Source: Halalkalicoccus sp. NIPERK01 (GTDB lineage Archaea; Halobacteriota; Halobacteria; Halobacteriales; Halalkalicoccaceae). Taken from it: DNA of 64,000 nt. The stretch is taken from contig NZ_JASVVV010000007.1 of NCBI RefSeq assembly GCF_030287405.1, positions 1 to 64,000 on the forward strand, written 5' to 3'. Numbering within the stretch: position 1 is the first letter of the stretch; each line of letters begins with the position of its first letter. The translations under genes and the position numbers were made by a program. Below are positions 17,991 through 25,632 of this stretch, piece after piece. The notes beneath the pieces are model-generated. The model worked only from the letters and a program-made list of their open reading frames with translations. It was not told the DNA's origin and searched no databases.

Positions 17991-18123
17991 TCGATCCAGT
18001 ACCCCAACAGGGAATCGGTTCTCTCGTTCATTCTAAAACATGACCTATGGTTGAGTTAGGAGGATCCGGAACCATCACGTCGGTTCGTCCGATCGATCGG
18101 ATCGATTCGGCTGTAGTCGAAGC

Positions 18124-19179
18124 TCACTCTTCGACCTGTTGGAGCATCACGTCCACGTAGTCTTCCATGTCGGTGAGGTTTTGTTCGATGTGATTCCAGG
18201 TCTCATCGGGAGACATATACGAGATCTTGTCCTCCTCACCGAGCTCTTCGAGGTCCGATCGATACCCGTCGCTCGATACGGCGCTTTCGTACGCGTCGAC
18301 GATGTACTCGAACCGATCGGGGTTCTCATCGGGCAGCCCTGCGGGTGCGAAGTCGAACTGTCGCCCTTCGGTCGGTCCATACGGGATATCGGTTCCAAGC
18401 GCTTCGTTCAGTGGAGGAGCGTCGTTGGTGAGATCCGGCCACTGGTTTTCTTCCGCATAGATGGTGAGCGCTTGCGTCTGGTCCGCGATGTCCGCGCTGT
18501 TGTACACGCTTCGGTTCGCGATGTCGATCTCACCCTGAAGCAGTGCCGTCTGTGTCGCACCCCCGCCATCGAACGGGACCATCGTGAATTCGGCGTCCGT
18601 TTCCTCCATCAGGAGGACCATCGCCAGCATGTTCCGGTTGGTCGGGCCGGAAACCCCACACGTGAGTTCGCCGGGGTTGGCCGTCGCGTATTCGACGAGC
18701 TCTTCGATCGTTCCGAACCGGTCCTCGTCGTTTCTGGCTCTGATGATCGCGTGCTCGGTCATCAGGCTTCCGATGGGGTAGATGTCGTCCTGCTGGTATT
18801 CGGTGTCCTCCTCGTCGATGAGAAGGGTGAACTCGAACGCCGGGGACCGTGTCGCACCGATCGTATAGCCATCCGGCGGGGCGTTCGCGACGTAGTTGGT
18901 CCCGATCCGTGTTCCAGCACCAGCCCGGTATTCGATCTGCGTGTTGACACCCAACTCCTCGTCGAAGTATGGCTGTAGCTGTCGGAGGTTCGTATCCGTT
19001 CCCCCTCCCTCGGAATAGGTGTTGACGTGGGTGATCGACTGGCTGGGGAAGTCGCCAGCCCCGTTACCGCCTCCGCCGGAACCGCCGCCACCCATACATC
19101 CCGCGAGGGTCACGCCGACTCCGCTCCCGACCGCTGTCAGGAACGTACGTCTATTGGCTTGGTACAGCTTCTCTCCCAT
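18124..19179 (-). CDS. tctC: Tripartite tricarboxylate transporter substrate-binding lipoprotein TctC (copy 2)
   Basis: A 351-residue Bug/TctC-family binding protein. The N terminus has a twin-arginine-like motif (ANRRTFLTAVG, residues 8-18) and lipobox LAGC with Cys28, then a long Gly/Ser linker, so it is exported and lipid-anchored. The family loops VNTYSEGGGTDTNLRQ and PPDGYTIGATR are present, and PFDGGGATQTALLQGEID near residue 200 is the conserved second domain region. It leads the tctC-tctB-tctA set. A TATA-like element near 19206-19214 is about 30 nt upstream, and a short inverted repeat is at 19218-19233. Ligand unknown. Confidence 0.93.
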   Translation of the reverse strand: MGEKLYQANRRTFLTAVGSGVGVTLAGCMGGGGSGGGGNGAGDFPSQSITHVNTYSEGGGTDTNLRQLQPYFDEELGVNTQIEYRAGAGTRIGTNYVANAPPDGYTIGATRSPAFEFTLLIDEEDTEYQQDDIYPIGSLMTEHAIIRARNDEDRFGTIEELVEYATANPGELTCGVSGPTNRNMLAMVLLMEETDAEFTMVPFDGGGATQTALLQGEIDIANRSVYNSADIADQTQALTIYAEENQWPDLTNDAPPLNEALGTDIPYGPTEGRQFDFAPAGLPDENPDRFEYIVDAYESAVSSDGYRSDLEELGEEDKISYMSPDETWNHIEQNLTDMEDYVDVMLQQVEE

Positions 19180-19217
19180 GCTAACTACGACTCTGCATTA
19201 ATTCATAATAAATCTTG

Positions 19218-19233
19218 GGGTAGTACCATACCC
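19218..19233. promoter_or_regulatory. Inverted repeat upstream of tctC copy 2
   Basis: GGGTA-N6-TACCC lies just upstream of the TATA-like sequence of tctC. It is positioned like the proximal operator of the IclR gene but has different half-sites. Short, so low confidence. Confidence 0.3.
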
Positions 19234-19271
19234 GATCCGTTGGTATTAATTTTCAATTTTTATAGTAGGAA

Positions 19272-20276
19272 TTAAATCGTGTAATCCAGCGACAACACCT
19301 CGTTGGGGTTACGATAGACGACGTCGAGGAGTTCCTCCTCGTCGATCCCCAGGCGATACAGTTCCTGTATCGTTCGCGGGATACAGAAAAGATCGCAGTC
19401 ACGATAGCCCATGGTGTCGCTATCGACGATGATTCGATCGGAACCATACGTCTCGATCGCCGCTGCGATGTCCCGGGTCGTGACGCCCTTGAGCGGAGAA
19501 CTGACGCTGAACCCGAGGTAGCAGTCGGTGCTCTCCATGACGTATTCCACGATGGAAGGCGCTCCGTGATCGACGATCACCCGTTCATCGGACAGTTTGG
19601 ACTCGTCGAGGAGTTCGACATCCATCTCCGTCGCCTCTAGCTTGGGCGTGTCGTATTCGAACGCAGGATCCGGTTCGGACAGCCCCAGGCCGCCCCACCC
19701 GCGCTCGGACGACGCGCCCGCTGTGCTCTTTTTCGTCGGCGTATGCAGGATCAACGGAACACCCGTATCGTGGGCGATGTTCATCTGTTCTCGAACGATC
19801 GGTTTCTGCTCCTCGACGGGCCATCGTGATGCGTACTGGACCGGCTCGATTCCCGTTTCGCCGATCGCGACGACTTCGTCCAGGTCGCAGTACGCCGGCA
19901 GCGCCTCCAACAGCGCGTCACAATCGGTGACGCGAGCAACGGTGTGGATACCGATCGCGACGTACGTATCGAAGAGGTGTTTCCGGTTCAGGAAGTCCAC
20001 CCATTTGATCGCCAGGTCCCACAGAAAGCGCACGTCATCCGGGTCGACCGGACGGTACGGGCTCCAGTGGTAGTTCGCGGCGATCATCACCACCGCCTGT
20101 GCCCCGCTCAAGGCGAACTTCTCCTGGTCGTTCCACGAGAGCGTCTGCGTGTGTTGGTGGCTGTCGATCCACGGGATGCGAGTGATCCTCGAGGACTGTG
20201 CTGTCGGTCGGTCGCCGAGCTCGTCCGGCGAGATGCCGAGCGGGCGCGACGAGGGATGTGTATTCGAATCGGTCAT
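19272..20276 (-). CDS. TatD-like metal-dependent hydrolase
   Basis: A 334-residue TIM-barrel amidohydrolase related to the TatD/phosphotriesterase group. Metal-ligand motifs are in order: DSHQHT (HxH) near residue 38, GETGIE near 138, LILHTP near 170, IVDHG near 230 and IVDSD near 278. The ATG at 20276 is chosen because the longer frame would overlap the SDR gene upstream and adds no conserved sequence. It is the last gene of a probable leuC-leuD-SDR-TatD operon (gap of 52 nt after the SDR stop). A lactonase or amidohydrolase step on an organic-acid intermediate is plausible; a TatD DNase role is less likely in this setting. Confidence 0.8.
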   Translation of the reverse strand: MTDSNTHPSSRPLGISPDELGDRPTAQSSRITRIPWIDSHQHTQTLSWNDQEKFALSGAQAVVMIAANYHWSPYRPVDPDDVRFLWDLAIKWVDFLNRKHLFDTYVAIGIHTVARVTDCDALLEALPAYCDLDEVVAIGETGIEPVQYASRWPVEEQKPIVREQMNIAHDTGVPLILHTPTKKSTAGASSERGWGGLGLSEPDPAFEYDTPKLEATEMDVELLDESKLSDERVIVDHGAPSIVEYVMESTDCYLGFSVSSPLKGVTTRDIAAAIETYGSDRIIVDSDTMGYRDCDLFCIPRTIQELYRLGIDEEELLDVVYRNPNEVLSLDYTI

Positions 20277-20328
20277 CGGTGTGGGTCTTTCGTCGGTTGG
20301 ACTGGTATCGATACCTGCGTTCGCGTAT

Positions 20329-21150
20329 TCAGAACACGCTTCGGGCCCACCCTCCATCGACACTCAGAACGCTCCCCGTGGTGTAGCTGGCTCGCGGCGA
20401 GGCGAGAAACGCGACCGCGTCCGCGAATTCGTCGGGGTCACCGGGCCGATCCAGAAGGACCTCGTCCTCCCTCGACCGGGTCGCCTCTTCGACCGAAATA
20501 CCTCGGTGTTCCGCTCGGCGTTCGATCTTGTATTCGATTCGATCCGTCATCACGAACCGAGGGGTGATGCAGTTCGCACGGACCTCCGGAGCGTACTCGT
20601 GGGCGATCGACTTGGTCAAACCGTACAGGCCGAGTCGGAAGACGTTCGAGAGGACGTGGTTCTCGCCCGGCTCACGGGCGGACGCACTCGTCACCGTGAT
20701 CAACGACCCGCCCCCGTTCGTCCGGAGATGGGGGAGCCCGGCACGGGCGAGGCGAACGTTCGCCTTGATGACGGTGGTGTACGCGGTGTCCCACTGCTCG
20801 TCGGTTGCCGCCTCGAACGTTACCGCTGGAGGTCCGCCGTGATTGTTCACAAGGACGTCCAGTCCGCCGAACTCCTCGACGGTCGTCTCGATCGCCGCGT
20901 CGATCGAGGCGGCGTCGCTCAGATCACAGACCGTCGTCCGGACCTGGGCCTCCTCGATGCCCGGCTCCGATACGAGGGCATCGCGTGCACGCGCCAGGTT
21001 CTCCTCGCTCCGTGAGGACACGACGACGTTCGCGCCCTCCTTCGCCAGTCGCATCGCGCTCGCCCGACCGAGCCCCTTGCTCGACGCCGCAACGAACGCC
21101 GTCTTATCCGCCAATCGAAGGTCCATGGGACGTGTACTCGATCGACTCAT
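20329..21150 (-). CDS. Short-chain dehydrogenase/reductase (3-oxoacyl reductase-like)
   Basis: A 273-residue SDR. The cofactor-binding glycine motif is SSKGLGR near residue 24, NNHGG stands for the usual NNAG near 106, and the active-site Ser precedes YGLTK (YxxxK) near residue 174. The C terminus SVLSVDGGWARSVF is typical of the family. The start at 21150 overlaps the stop of the LeuD-like gene by 4 nt, so it is translationally coupled; an internal ATG at 21126 would remove eight residues. It probably oxidises or reduces a hydroxyacid made by the LeuCD-like hydratase. NAD or NADP preference is not clear. Confidence 0.88.
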   Translation of the reverse strand: MSRSSTRPMDLRLADKTAFVAASSKGLGRASAMRLAKEGANVVVSSRSEENLARARDALVSEPGIEEAQVRTTVCDLSDAASIDAAIETTVEEFGGLDVLVNNHGGPPAVTFEAATDEQWDTAYTTVIKANVRLARAGLPHLRTNGGGSLITVTSASAREPGENHVLSNVFRLGLYGLTKSIAHEYAPEVRANCITPRFVMTDRIEYKIERRAEHRGISVEEATRSREDEVLLDRPGDPDEFADAVAFLASPRASYTTGSVLSVDGGWARSVF

Positions 21151-21671
21151 TTAGTCCTATCCGAACCGGTCCCGTTCTCGAGGACGATCCCCTCGGGGTG
21201 GTCCTCGTAATAGGCAAGCAACCCGCCAGCCGCACAGATCTCCCGTAATGCGGACGGTAACGGCTGACAGTCGATCGTCTCGCCGCTGGTGCGGTTTTCG
21301 ATCCGCCGTCGTTCAGGTTGAACGTCGAGGACGTCCCCGTCGGCGACGGCGTCGGTAACGGCGGGACACCTGATCGGATGCAGGCCGACCGCGATACAGT
21401 TCCGATAGAAGATGCGAGCAAAGGATTCAGCGATGACCGCACCGACACCGGCGTGATGGAGGGCGGCAGGTGCGGTCTCTCGACTGCTTCCGGCACCGAA
21501 GTTGCTGCCGGCGACGACGAAGTCACCCCGATCGATCGAGGCGGCGAGATCCGGTCGAATCGGCTCGAAGAGGTGGTCGGTGATCTCGTCCATCGGTCGA
21601 CCGACGTACTGGGCCGGCGTGATGTAGCCGGTGTTGACGTCGTCACCCAAGACGAACGCGCGGCCGCGCAT
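21147..21671 (-). CDS. Aconitase-family hydro-lyase, small subunit (LeuD-like)
   Basis: A 174-residue swivel-domain subunit of the isopropylmalate isomerase/homoaconitase/dimethylmaleate hydratase family. Conserved blocks are VLGDDVNTGYITPAQY (residues 5-20), GSNFGAGSSRE near 58, and AVIAESFARIFYRNCIAVGL near 82. The specificity loop after the conserved Tyr reads VGRPMDE, not the LRT of isopropylmalate or LRV of homoaconitate enzymes, and NTD/PAR are replaced by NTG/PAQ. A non-leucine substrate is therefore likely. The gene begins 1 nt after the large-subunit stop and overlaps the SDR by 4 nt. Confidence 0.88.
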   Translation of the reverse strand: MRGRAFVLGDDVNTGYITPAQYVGRPMDEITDHLFEPIRPDLAASIDRGDFVVAGSNFGAGSSRETAPAALHHAGVGAVIAESFARIFYRNCIAVGLHPIRCPAVTDAVADGDVLDVQPERRRIENRTSGETIDCQPLPSALREICAAGGLLAYYEDHPEGIVLENGTGSDRTK

Positions 21672-21672
21672 C

Positions 21673-22929
21673 TCACACCTCCCGTGGGTCGGCGATGTGT
21701 CCGCTGATCGCCGTTGCAGCGGCGGTCTCGGGGCTACCGAGGTAGATCTCGGATTCGTCGCTTCCCATTCGACCCCGGTAGTTCCGGTTCTGGGCGGCAA
21801 AGCAGGTCTCGCCCTCGCCGATGATGCCCATCCCCAACCCGAGACAGGGCCCACAAGTCGCGTTCGTGACCGTCGCACCTGCCTGCGTGAGGGTCTCGAT
21901 CAGGCCGTCACGGGTGGCTCGCTGGTAGATCGCTCGCGTCGCCGGCGTGACGATCATCCGGGTATCCGGTGCGACTTCGTTTCCCGAGAGGAGGGCCGCC
22001 ACGGCGGCGAGGTCGTCGTACGATCCGTTCGTGCAGGTCCCCACGAACACCTGATCGACGTCGACACCTTCGACCGCGGAGACGGGGACGACGTTGTCGA
22101 CGTCGTGTGGTCTCGCGACTTGCGGCTCGAGCCCGGTGACGTCGTGTTCGATCACCGTCTCGTAGTCCACGTCGGGATCCGCCTCGACGGCGGCGAACGG
22201 CTCGTCGGTGCGACACCTGACGTACTCCTCGACCCGTTCGTCGACGGGTGTGAATCCGAACTTCGCGCCGAGTTCGATCGACATGTTCGTCAGCGTCATC
22301 CGGTCGTCGATCGAGAGGTCTTCGACGACCGGCCCGGTGAACTCGATCGCCCGATACCGGGCCACGTCGAGGCCGTAGTTGGCGGCCAAGGAGAGGACGA
22401 CGTCTTTCGAGGAGACGTGCGGGGGGAGGTCGCCGGTGAGGTGAATCCGTATCGTCTCCGGTACCCGAAACCAGACCTCCCCGGTCAACAACGCGTACAC
22501 CATGTCCGTATCGCCGACGCCAGTGCCGGCAGCCCCGAAAACGCCGTGCGAGACCGTGTGCGAATCCGTTCCGATGACGACCTCGCCGGGACGGACGTGT
22601 CCGCGTTCGGGGAGGACGAGGTGGCTGATCCCGGTGCCGACGTCGTAGAAATGCTCGACGCCGTACGATTCGAGCAGCCGTCGAACCCGGGCTTTCGTAT
22701 CGGCGTCATCGACGCCGTGGGATGGCGCCACGTGGTCGAAGACCACGACGACCTTCGAGGGGTCCCAGAGCTCAGAAATCCCCCTCTCGTCGAGGCGGTT
22801 GAAGACGGCCGGCGCGTGGACGTCCTGTACCATCGCGACGTCGACGCCACAAACGACGTACTCACCAGCAGAAACGCCGGATGATCCCGATCGGTTCGCG
22901 AGGACCTTCTCTGCAACGGTCTGACCCAT
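21673..22929 (-). CDS. Aconitase-family hydro-lyase, large [4Fe-4S] subunit (LeuC-like)
   Basis: A 418-residue large subunit, the length of archaeal two-subunit isopropylmalate isomerase/homoaconitase enzymes. Cluster ligands are visible as one Cys in VGTCTNGS near residue 298 and two in TCGPCLG near 358-361. Active-site regions FDHVAPSHG and GTDSHTVSHG are intact. It hydrates or isomerises a 2-hydroxy-di- or tricarboxylate via its unsaturated intermediate, acting with the LeuD-like subunit next door. ATG at 22929 is chosen because a TATA-like box near 22954-22961 is 28 nt upstream and the family begins MGQTVAEKVL. A 19-bp palindrome (22966-22984) sits in the divergent promoter shared with the MFS gene. 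Confidence 0.92.
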   Translation of the reverse strand: MGQTVAEKVLANRSGSSGVSAGEYVVCGVDVAMVQDVHAPAVFNRLDERGISELWDPSKVVVVFDHVAPSHGVDDADTKARVRRLLESYGVEHFYDVGTGISHLVLPERGHVRPGEVVIGTDSHTVSHGVFGAAGTGVGDTDMVYALLTGEVWFRVPETIRIHLTGDLPPHVSSKDVVLSLAANYGLDVARYRAIEFTGPVVEDLSIDDRMTLTNMSIELGAKFGFTPVDERVEEYVRCRTDEPFAAVEADPDVDYETVIEHDVTGLEPQVARPHDVDNVVPVSAVEGVDVDQVFVGTCTNGSYDDLAAVAALLSGNEVAPDTRMIVTPATRAIYQRATRDGLIETLTQAGATVTNATCGPCLGLGMGIIGEGETCFAAQNRNYRGRMGSDESEIYLGSPETAAATAISGHIADPREV

Positions 22930-22965
22930 GGCCGTGGGATTCGGCCCGACCGACATAACCGTTCG

Positions 22966-22984
22966 CCCGGTGTGGACCACCGGG
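22966..22984. promoter_or_regulatory. 19-bp palindromic operator between divergent leuC-like and MFS genes
   Basis: CCCGGTG-TGGAC-CACCGGG is a perfect 7-bp inverted repeat with a 5-bp centre. It lies directly upstream of the TATA-like box of the leuC-like gene and 22 nt before the MFS start, where one protein could control both directions. Confidence 0.55.
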
Positions 22985-23005
22985 AAGCAAAGAGTCAAAT
23001 GGCCG

Positions 23006-24241
23006 ATGACCACACTAGAGACGAGAAACGTGTCGCGAGCACGATCATCGGTTGTCACGGCGGGACGACGAGCGGTCGAATACCGACTGATCATCCTCGT
23101 CTCGCTCATCTGGTTCATGGTGCAGTTCGTCCGGTACGTGTTCCCGCCACTGTTCGAGACGCTCCAAGCGACGTACGGCGTGTCCAACACGCAGACGGGA
23201 CTGCTGTTTACGCTGTTGATGCTAGGGTACTCGACGGCTCAGTTACCGGCAGGGGTGCTCGGCGATCGGTTCGGCGAACCCCGCGTCATCCTCGGCGGGG
23301 TGGGACTGTTCGCTACGGCAGCGATCGGGGCGTTTCTCGCGCCGACGTTCGCGCTCTTGACCGCGGCAGCGGTCGTGATCGGCGTGGGTACGGGGGTACA
23401 CAAGACCGTCGCGATCCCCTATCTCTCGAAGGAGTACCCCCAGCGGACGGGGTTGGCGCTCGGCGTACTGGACACGATCGGGCAGTTCGGCGGTATCGTC
23501 GCACCGGTCGTCGTCGTCGGGCTGTTGGCGAGTCCGCTTCACTGGAACGTCGTGTTCACCCTGATCACGGTCGTAAGCCTCGGGCTCGGGGCGATCTTTT
23601 TCATCAGCACCACCTCGTCGACGACGGTACAGTCCGAACGGAGCCGTGCGGAGACCGACGGAAGCGATGACCCCGGCGTTCGGGCGTACCTCTCGATCTT
23701 CTCCGATCGGAGGCTCGTCCTGTTCCTGGTCGTGACGACGCTTTTCACGTTCGTCTGGAACGGGATCGCGTCGTTCTTTCCGCTGTTCCTGGCGACACAG
23801 AAGGGGATGTCCTCCGACATGGCCGGGCTGGCGTACTCGCTCCTGTTCGCGGCGAGTCTCAGCCAGTTGGTGACCGGCGATATCAGCGATCGGCTCGGCC
23901 GGCTTCGGGTCGCGCTCCTGTTGTTCGTCCTCATGATCGTCGGCCTCGCGCTGATCATCGCGGTACAGGCGTTAGTCCCGCTCCTCGTTCTCACGGTCGT
24001 GATGGGCATCGGACTCCACGGGTTCAGACCGGTTCGGGACTCCTACCTGATGGACATCATCCCCTCGTCCATCGGAGGTGGCACCCTCGGTATCGTCCGA
24101 ACCGTTATGACGGTGATCGGCGCGCTCTCCCCCGCGCTCGTTGGCTATCTGTCGGATACCGTCGGATTTACCGCTGCGTTCGTCGTCCTCATCGTCGGTC
24201 TGCTCTTCGGGATCGCCGTCATCAGCGTGCTCGAGACGTGA
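23006..24241 (+). CDS. Major facilitator superfamily transporter
   Basis: A 411-residue MFS permease with 12 predicted transmembrane helices and a hydrophilic central loop (about residues 200-225, rich in Ser, Glu and Asp). The loop-2/3 signature GDRFGEPR is near residue 83 and its second-half counterpart SDRLGRLR near 300. The ATG at 23006 is preferred; the frame extends upstream into the leuC-like promoter without family similarity. It diverges from the leuC-leuD-SDR-TatD operon and shares the control region holding the 19-bp palindrome. This suggests uptake or efflux of that operon's substrate. An organic-anion specificity is an inference. Confidence 0.88.
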   Translation: MTTLETRNVSRARSSVVTAGRRAVEYRLIILVSLIWFMVQFVRYVFPPLFETLQATYGVSNTQTGLLFTLLMLGYSTAQLPAGVLGDRFGEPRVILGGVGLFATAAIGAFLAPTFALLTAAAVVIGVGTGVHKTVAIPYLSKEYPQRTGLALGVLDTIGQFGGIVAPVVVVGLLASPLHWNVVFTLITVVSLGLGAIFFISTTSSTTVQSERSRAETDGSDDPGVRAYLSIFSDRRLVLFLVVTTLFTFVWNGIASFFPLFLATQKGMSSDMAGLAYSLLFAASLSQLVTGDISDRLGRLRVALLLFVLMIVGLALIIAVQALVPLLVLTVVMGIGLHGFRPVRDSYLMDIIPSSIGGGTLGIVRTVMTVIGALSPALVGYLSDTVGFTAAFVVLIVGLLFGIAVISVLET

Positions 24242-24294
24242 GCGGGCACGACCGGTTCCGCCAAAACCCGTCTCACTCGCCGCTGTGGCGCCGT

Positions 24295-25431
24295 TTACGA
24301 GGACGTGGAAACGGTGTACTCCGCGAGGACGTCCTCGTCGATTTCGATGCCGAGGCCGGGCCCCTCGGGCGGCGTGATCTCGCCGCCGTCCTCGACTCGG
24401 ATATCGTCCTGGTTGGCGATGTGAGGCCCGCCAACGTACTCGCCGGGGTCGTCGATGTCGTCCACGAGGACGGCGAATTCGATCCGCTCACACGCCCGGC
24501 TGGCGGCTGCGACGTGCAGGCTCGCCGCGTAGTTGACCGCCGGACCGAGGGCGTGGGGGATCAGCTGTTTGCCGAACGCCTCGACGAGGTCGGCGACGCG
24601 GGTCGCGCCGGTGACGCCGCCCGCGTAATCCAGCGACGGTTGATAGATCTCGAGCGCGTTGGCCTTCAGATGATCGACCGCGGGGTAGTGCGGCGTGTGC
24701 GTCTGATACCCGGAGATCGGCACCGTGACCTTCCGGTTGAGGTCGGCTTGGCCGCTGATGTCGGTGTGAGCGATCGGTTCCTCGAACCACTCGAGTTCGT
24801 ACTCGCTCGCGGTCTTGGCGACACGCAGCGCGTCGGGAAAATCGTAGGACGTGTTGGCGTCGATCGCCAATCCGAACTCGTCGGGCGTGTTGGTCTGTAT
24901 CTCGCGGATCCGTTCTCGGTCCTCCTCGACGCCGAACCCGGCGCCGACCTTCATCGCGACGAAGCCCTTATCAGCCAGCCAGTGGGCGTCCTCGATCAGC
25001 TCGTCAATCTCCTTTTCGGCCGGGAACGTCGCATAGGCGTGGATATCGCCACACTCGCCGCCGAGCAGCTCGTAAAGCGGCTGGCCGGCGTTCTTCCCCT
25101 TGATGTCCCACATCGCCTCGTCGAGCGCGCTGAGCGCACCGTAGGCGCCAGCACGCTTCACGTGGAGGTACAGCTCGTGCCAGTGTTTCTTGACGTTACG
25201 GGGGTCCTTGCCGACGAGATGGCGGGCCATCGATCGGATGCTCCGTTCGAGGAACAGGTTGTCCTCGACGGAGCGGTAGAACGACTCCCCGAGGCCGGTG
25301 ATCCCCTCGTCGGTGTGGATCCGCACGAGGACGGAACTGATGTCGAGTGACCGATCGCCGACCTGCGCCGGCAACGAGGCCGCATCGACCGGGCTCTCGA
25401 GTACGGCGGTCTCTATTTCGGTGATTTCCAT
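24295..25431 (-). CDS. Enolase-superfamily protein, divergent active site (copy 1)
   Basis: A 378-residue mandelate racemase/muconate lactonizing enzyme-like protein, with capping domain (about 1-125), TIM barrel (about 130-340) and C-terminal cap piece. Asp191, Glu217/218 and His293 are at the expected places. Three catalytic positions differ from the canonical enzyme at 28068-29204: the second Lys of KxK is Gly163, the third metal ligand Glu is Gln243, and the Asp of the QPD motif is Ser266. The neighbouring copy at 25633-26766 shares this pattern, so it is a subfamily trait, not decay. Sugar-acid dehydratase is the default family guess but is doubtful. A TATA-like CTTAAG lies near 25461-25466. 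Confidence 0.85.
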   Translation of the reverse strand: MEITEIETAVLESPVDAASLPAQVGDRSLDISSVLVRIHTDEGITGLGESFYRSVEDNLFLERSIRSMARHLVGKDPRNVKKHWHELYLHVKRAGAYGALSALDEAMWDIKGKNAGQPLYELLGGECGDIHAYATFPAEKEIDELIEDAHWLADKGFVAMKVGAGFGVEEDRERIREIQTNTPDEFGLAIDANTSYDFPDALRVAKTASEYELEWFEEPIAHTDISGQADLNRKVTVPISGYQTHTPHYPAVDHLKANALEIYQPSLDYAGGVTGATRVADLVEAFGKQLIPHALGPAVNYAASLHVAAASRACERIEFAVLVDDIDDPGEYVGGPHIANQDDIRVEDGGEITPPEGPGLGIEIDEDVLAEYTVSTSS

Positions 25432-25632
25432 TGCGGATGCTCATTCTCAGTTCCACTACTTAAGAATTGAGATGAAAACACACGGTAGTGTTACTCACAC
25501 CCGCTTCCCAACCGGAGTCGGAAAACCGGTCGAGACTCAGTCGAACTGGACGACGTCGCGCTCGACGAGATGGGTCGACTCGGCGATCCGGTCGGACGCG
25601 TGTGCCCGAAGGAGCTCTCGGTGATGAGGGCG

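Noticed and set aside
25470-25500. Short ACAC/GTGT repeat upstream of enolase-like copy 1
   Set aside because: Only four bases per arm, so not distinguishable from chance.
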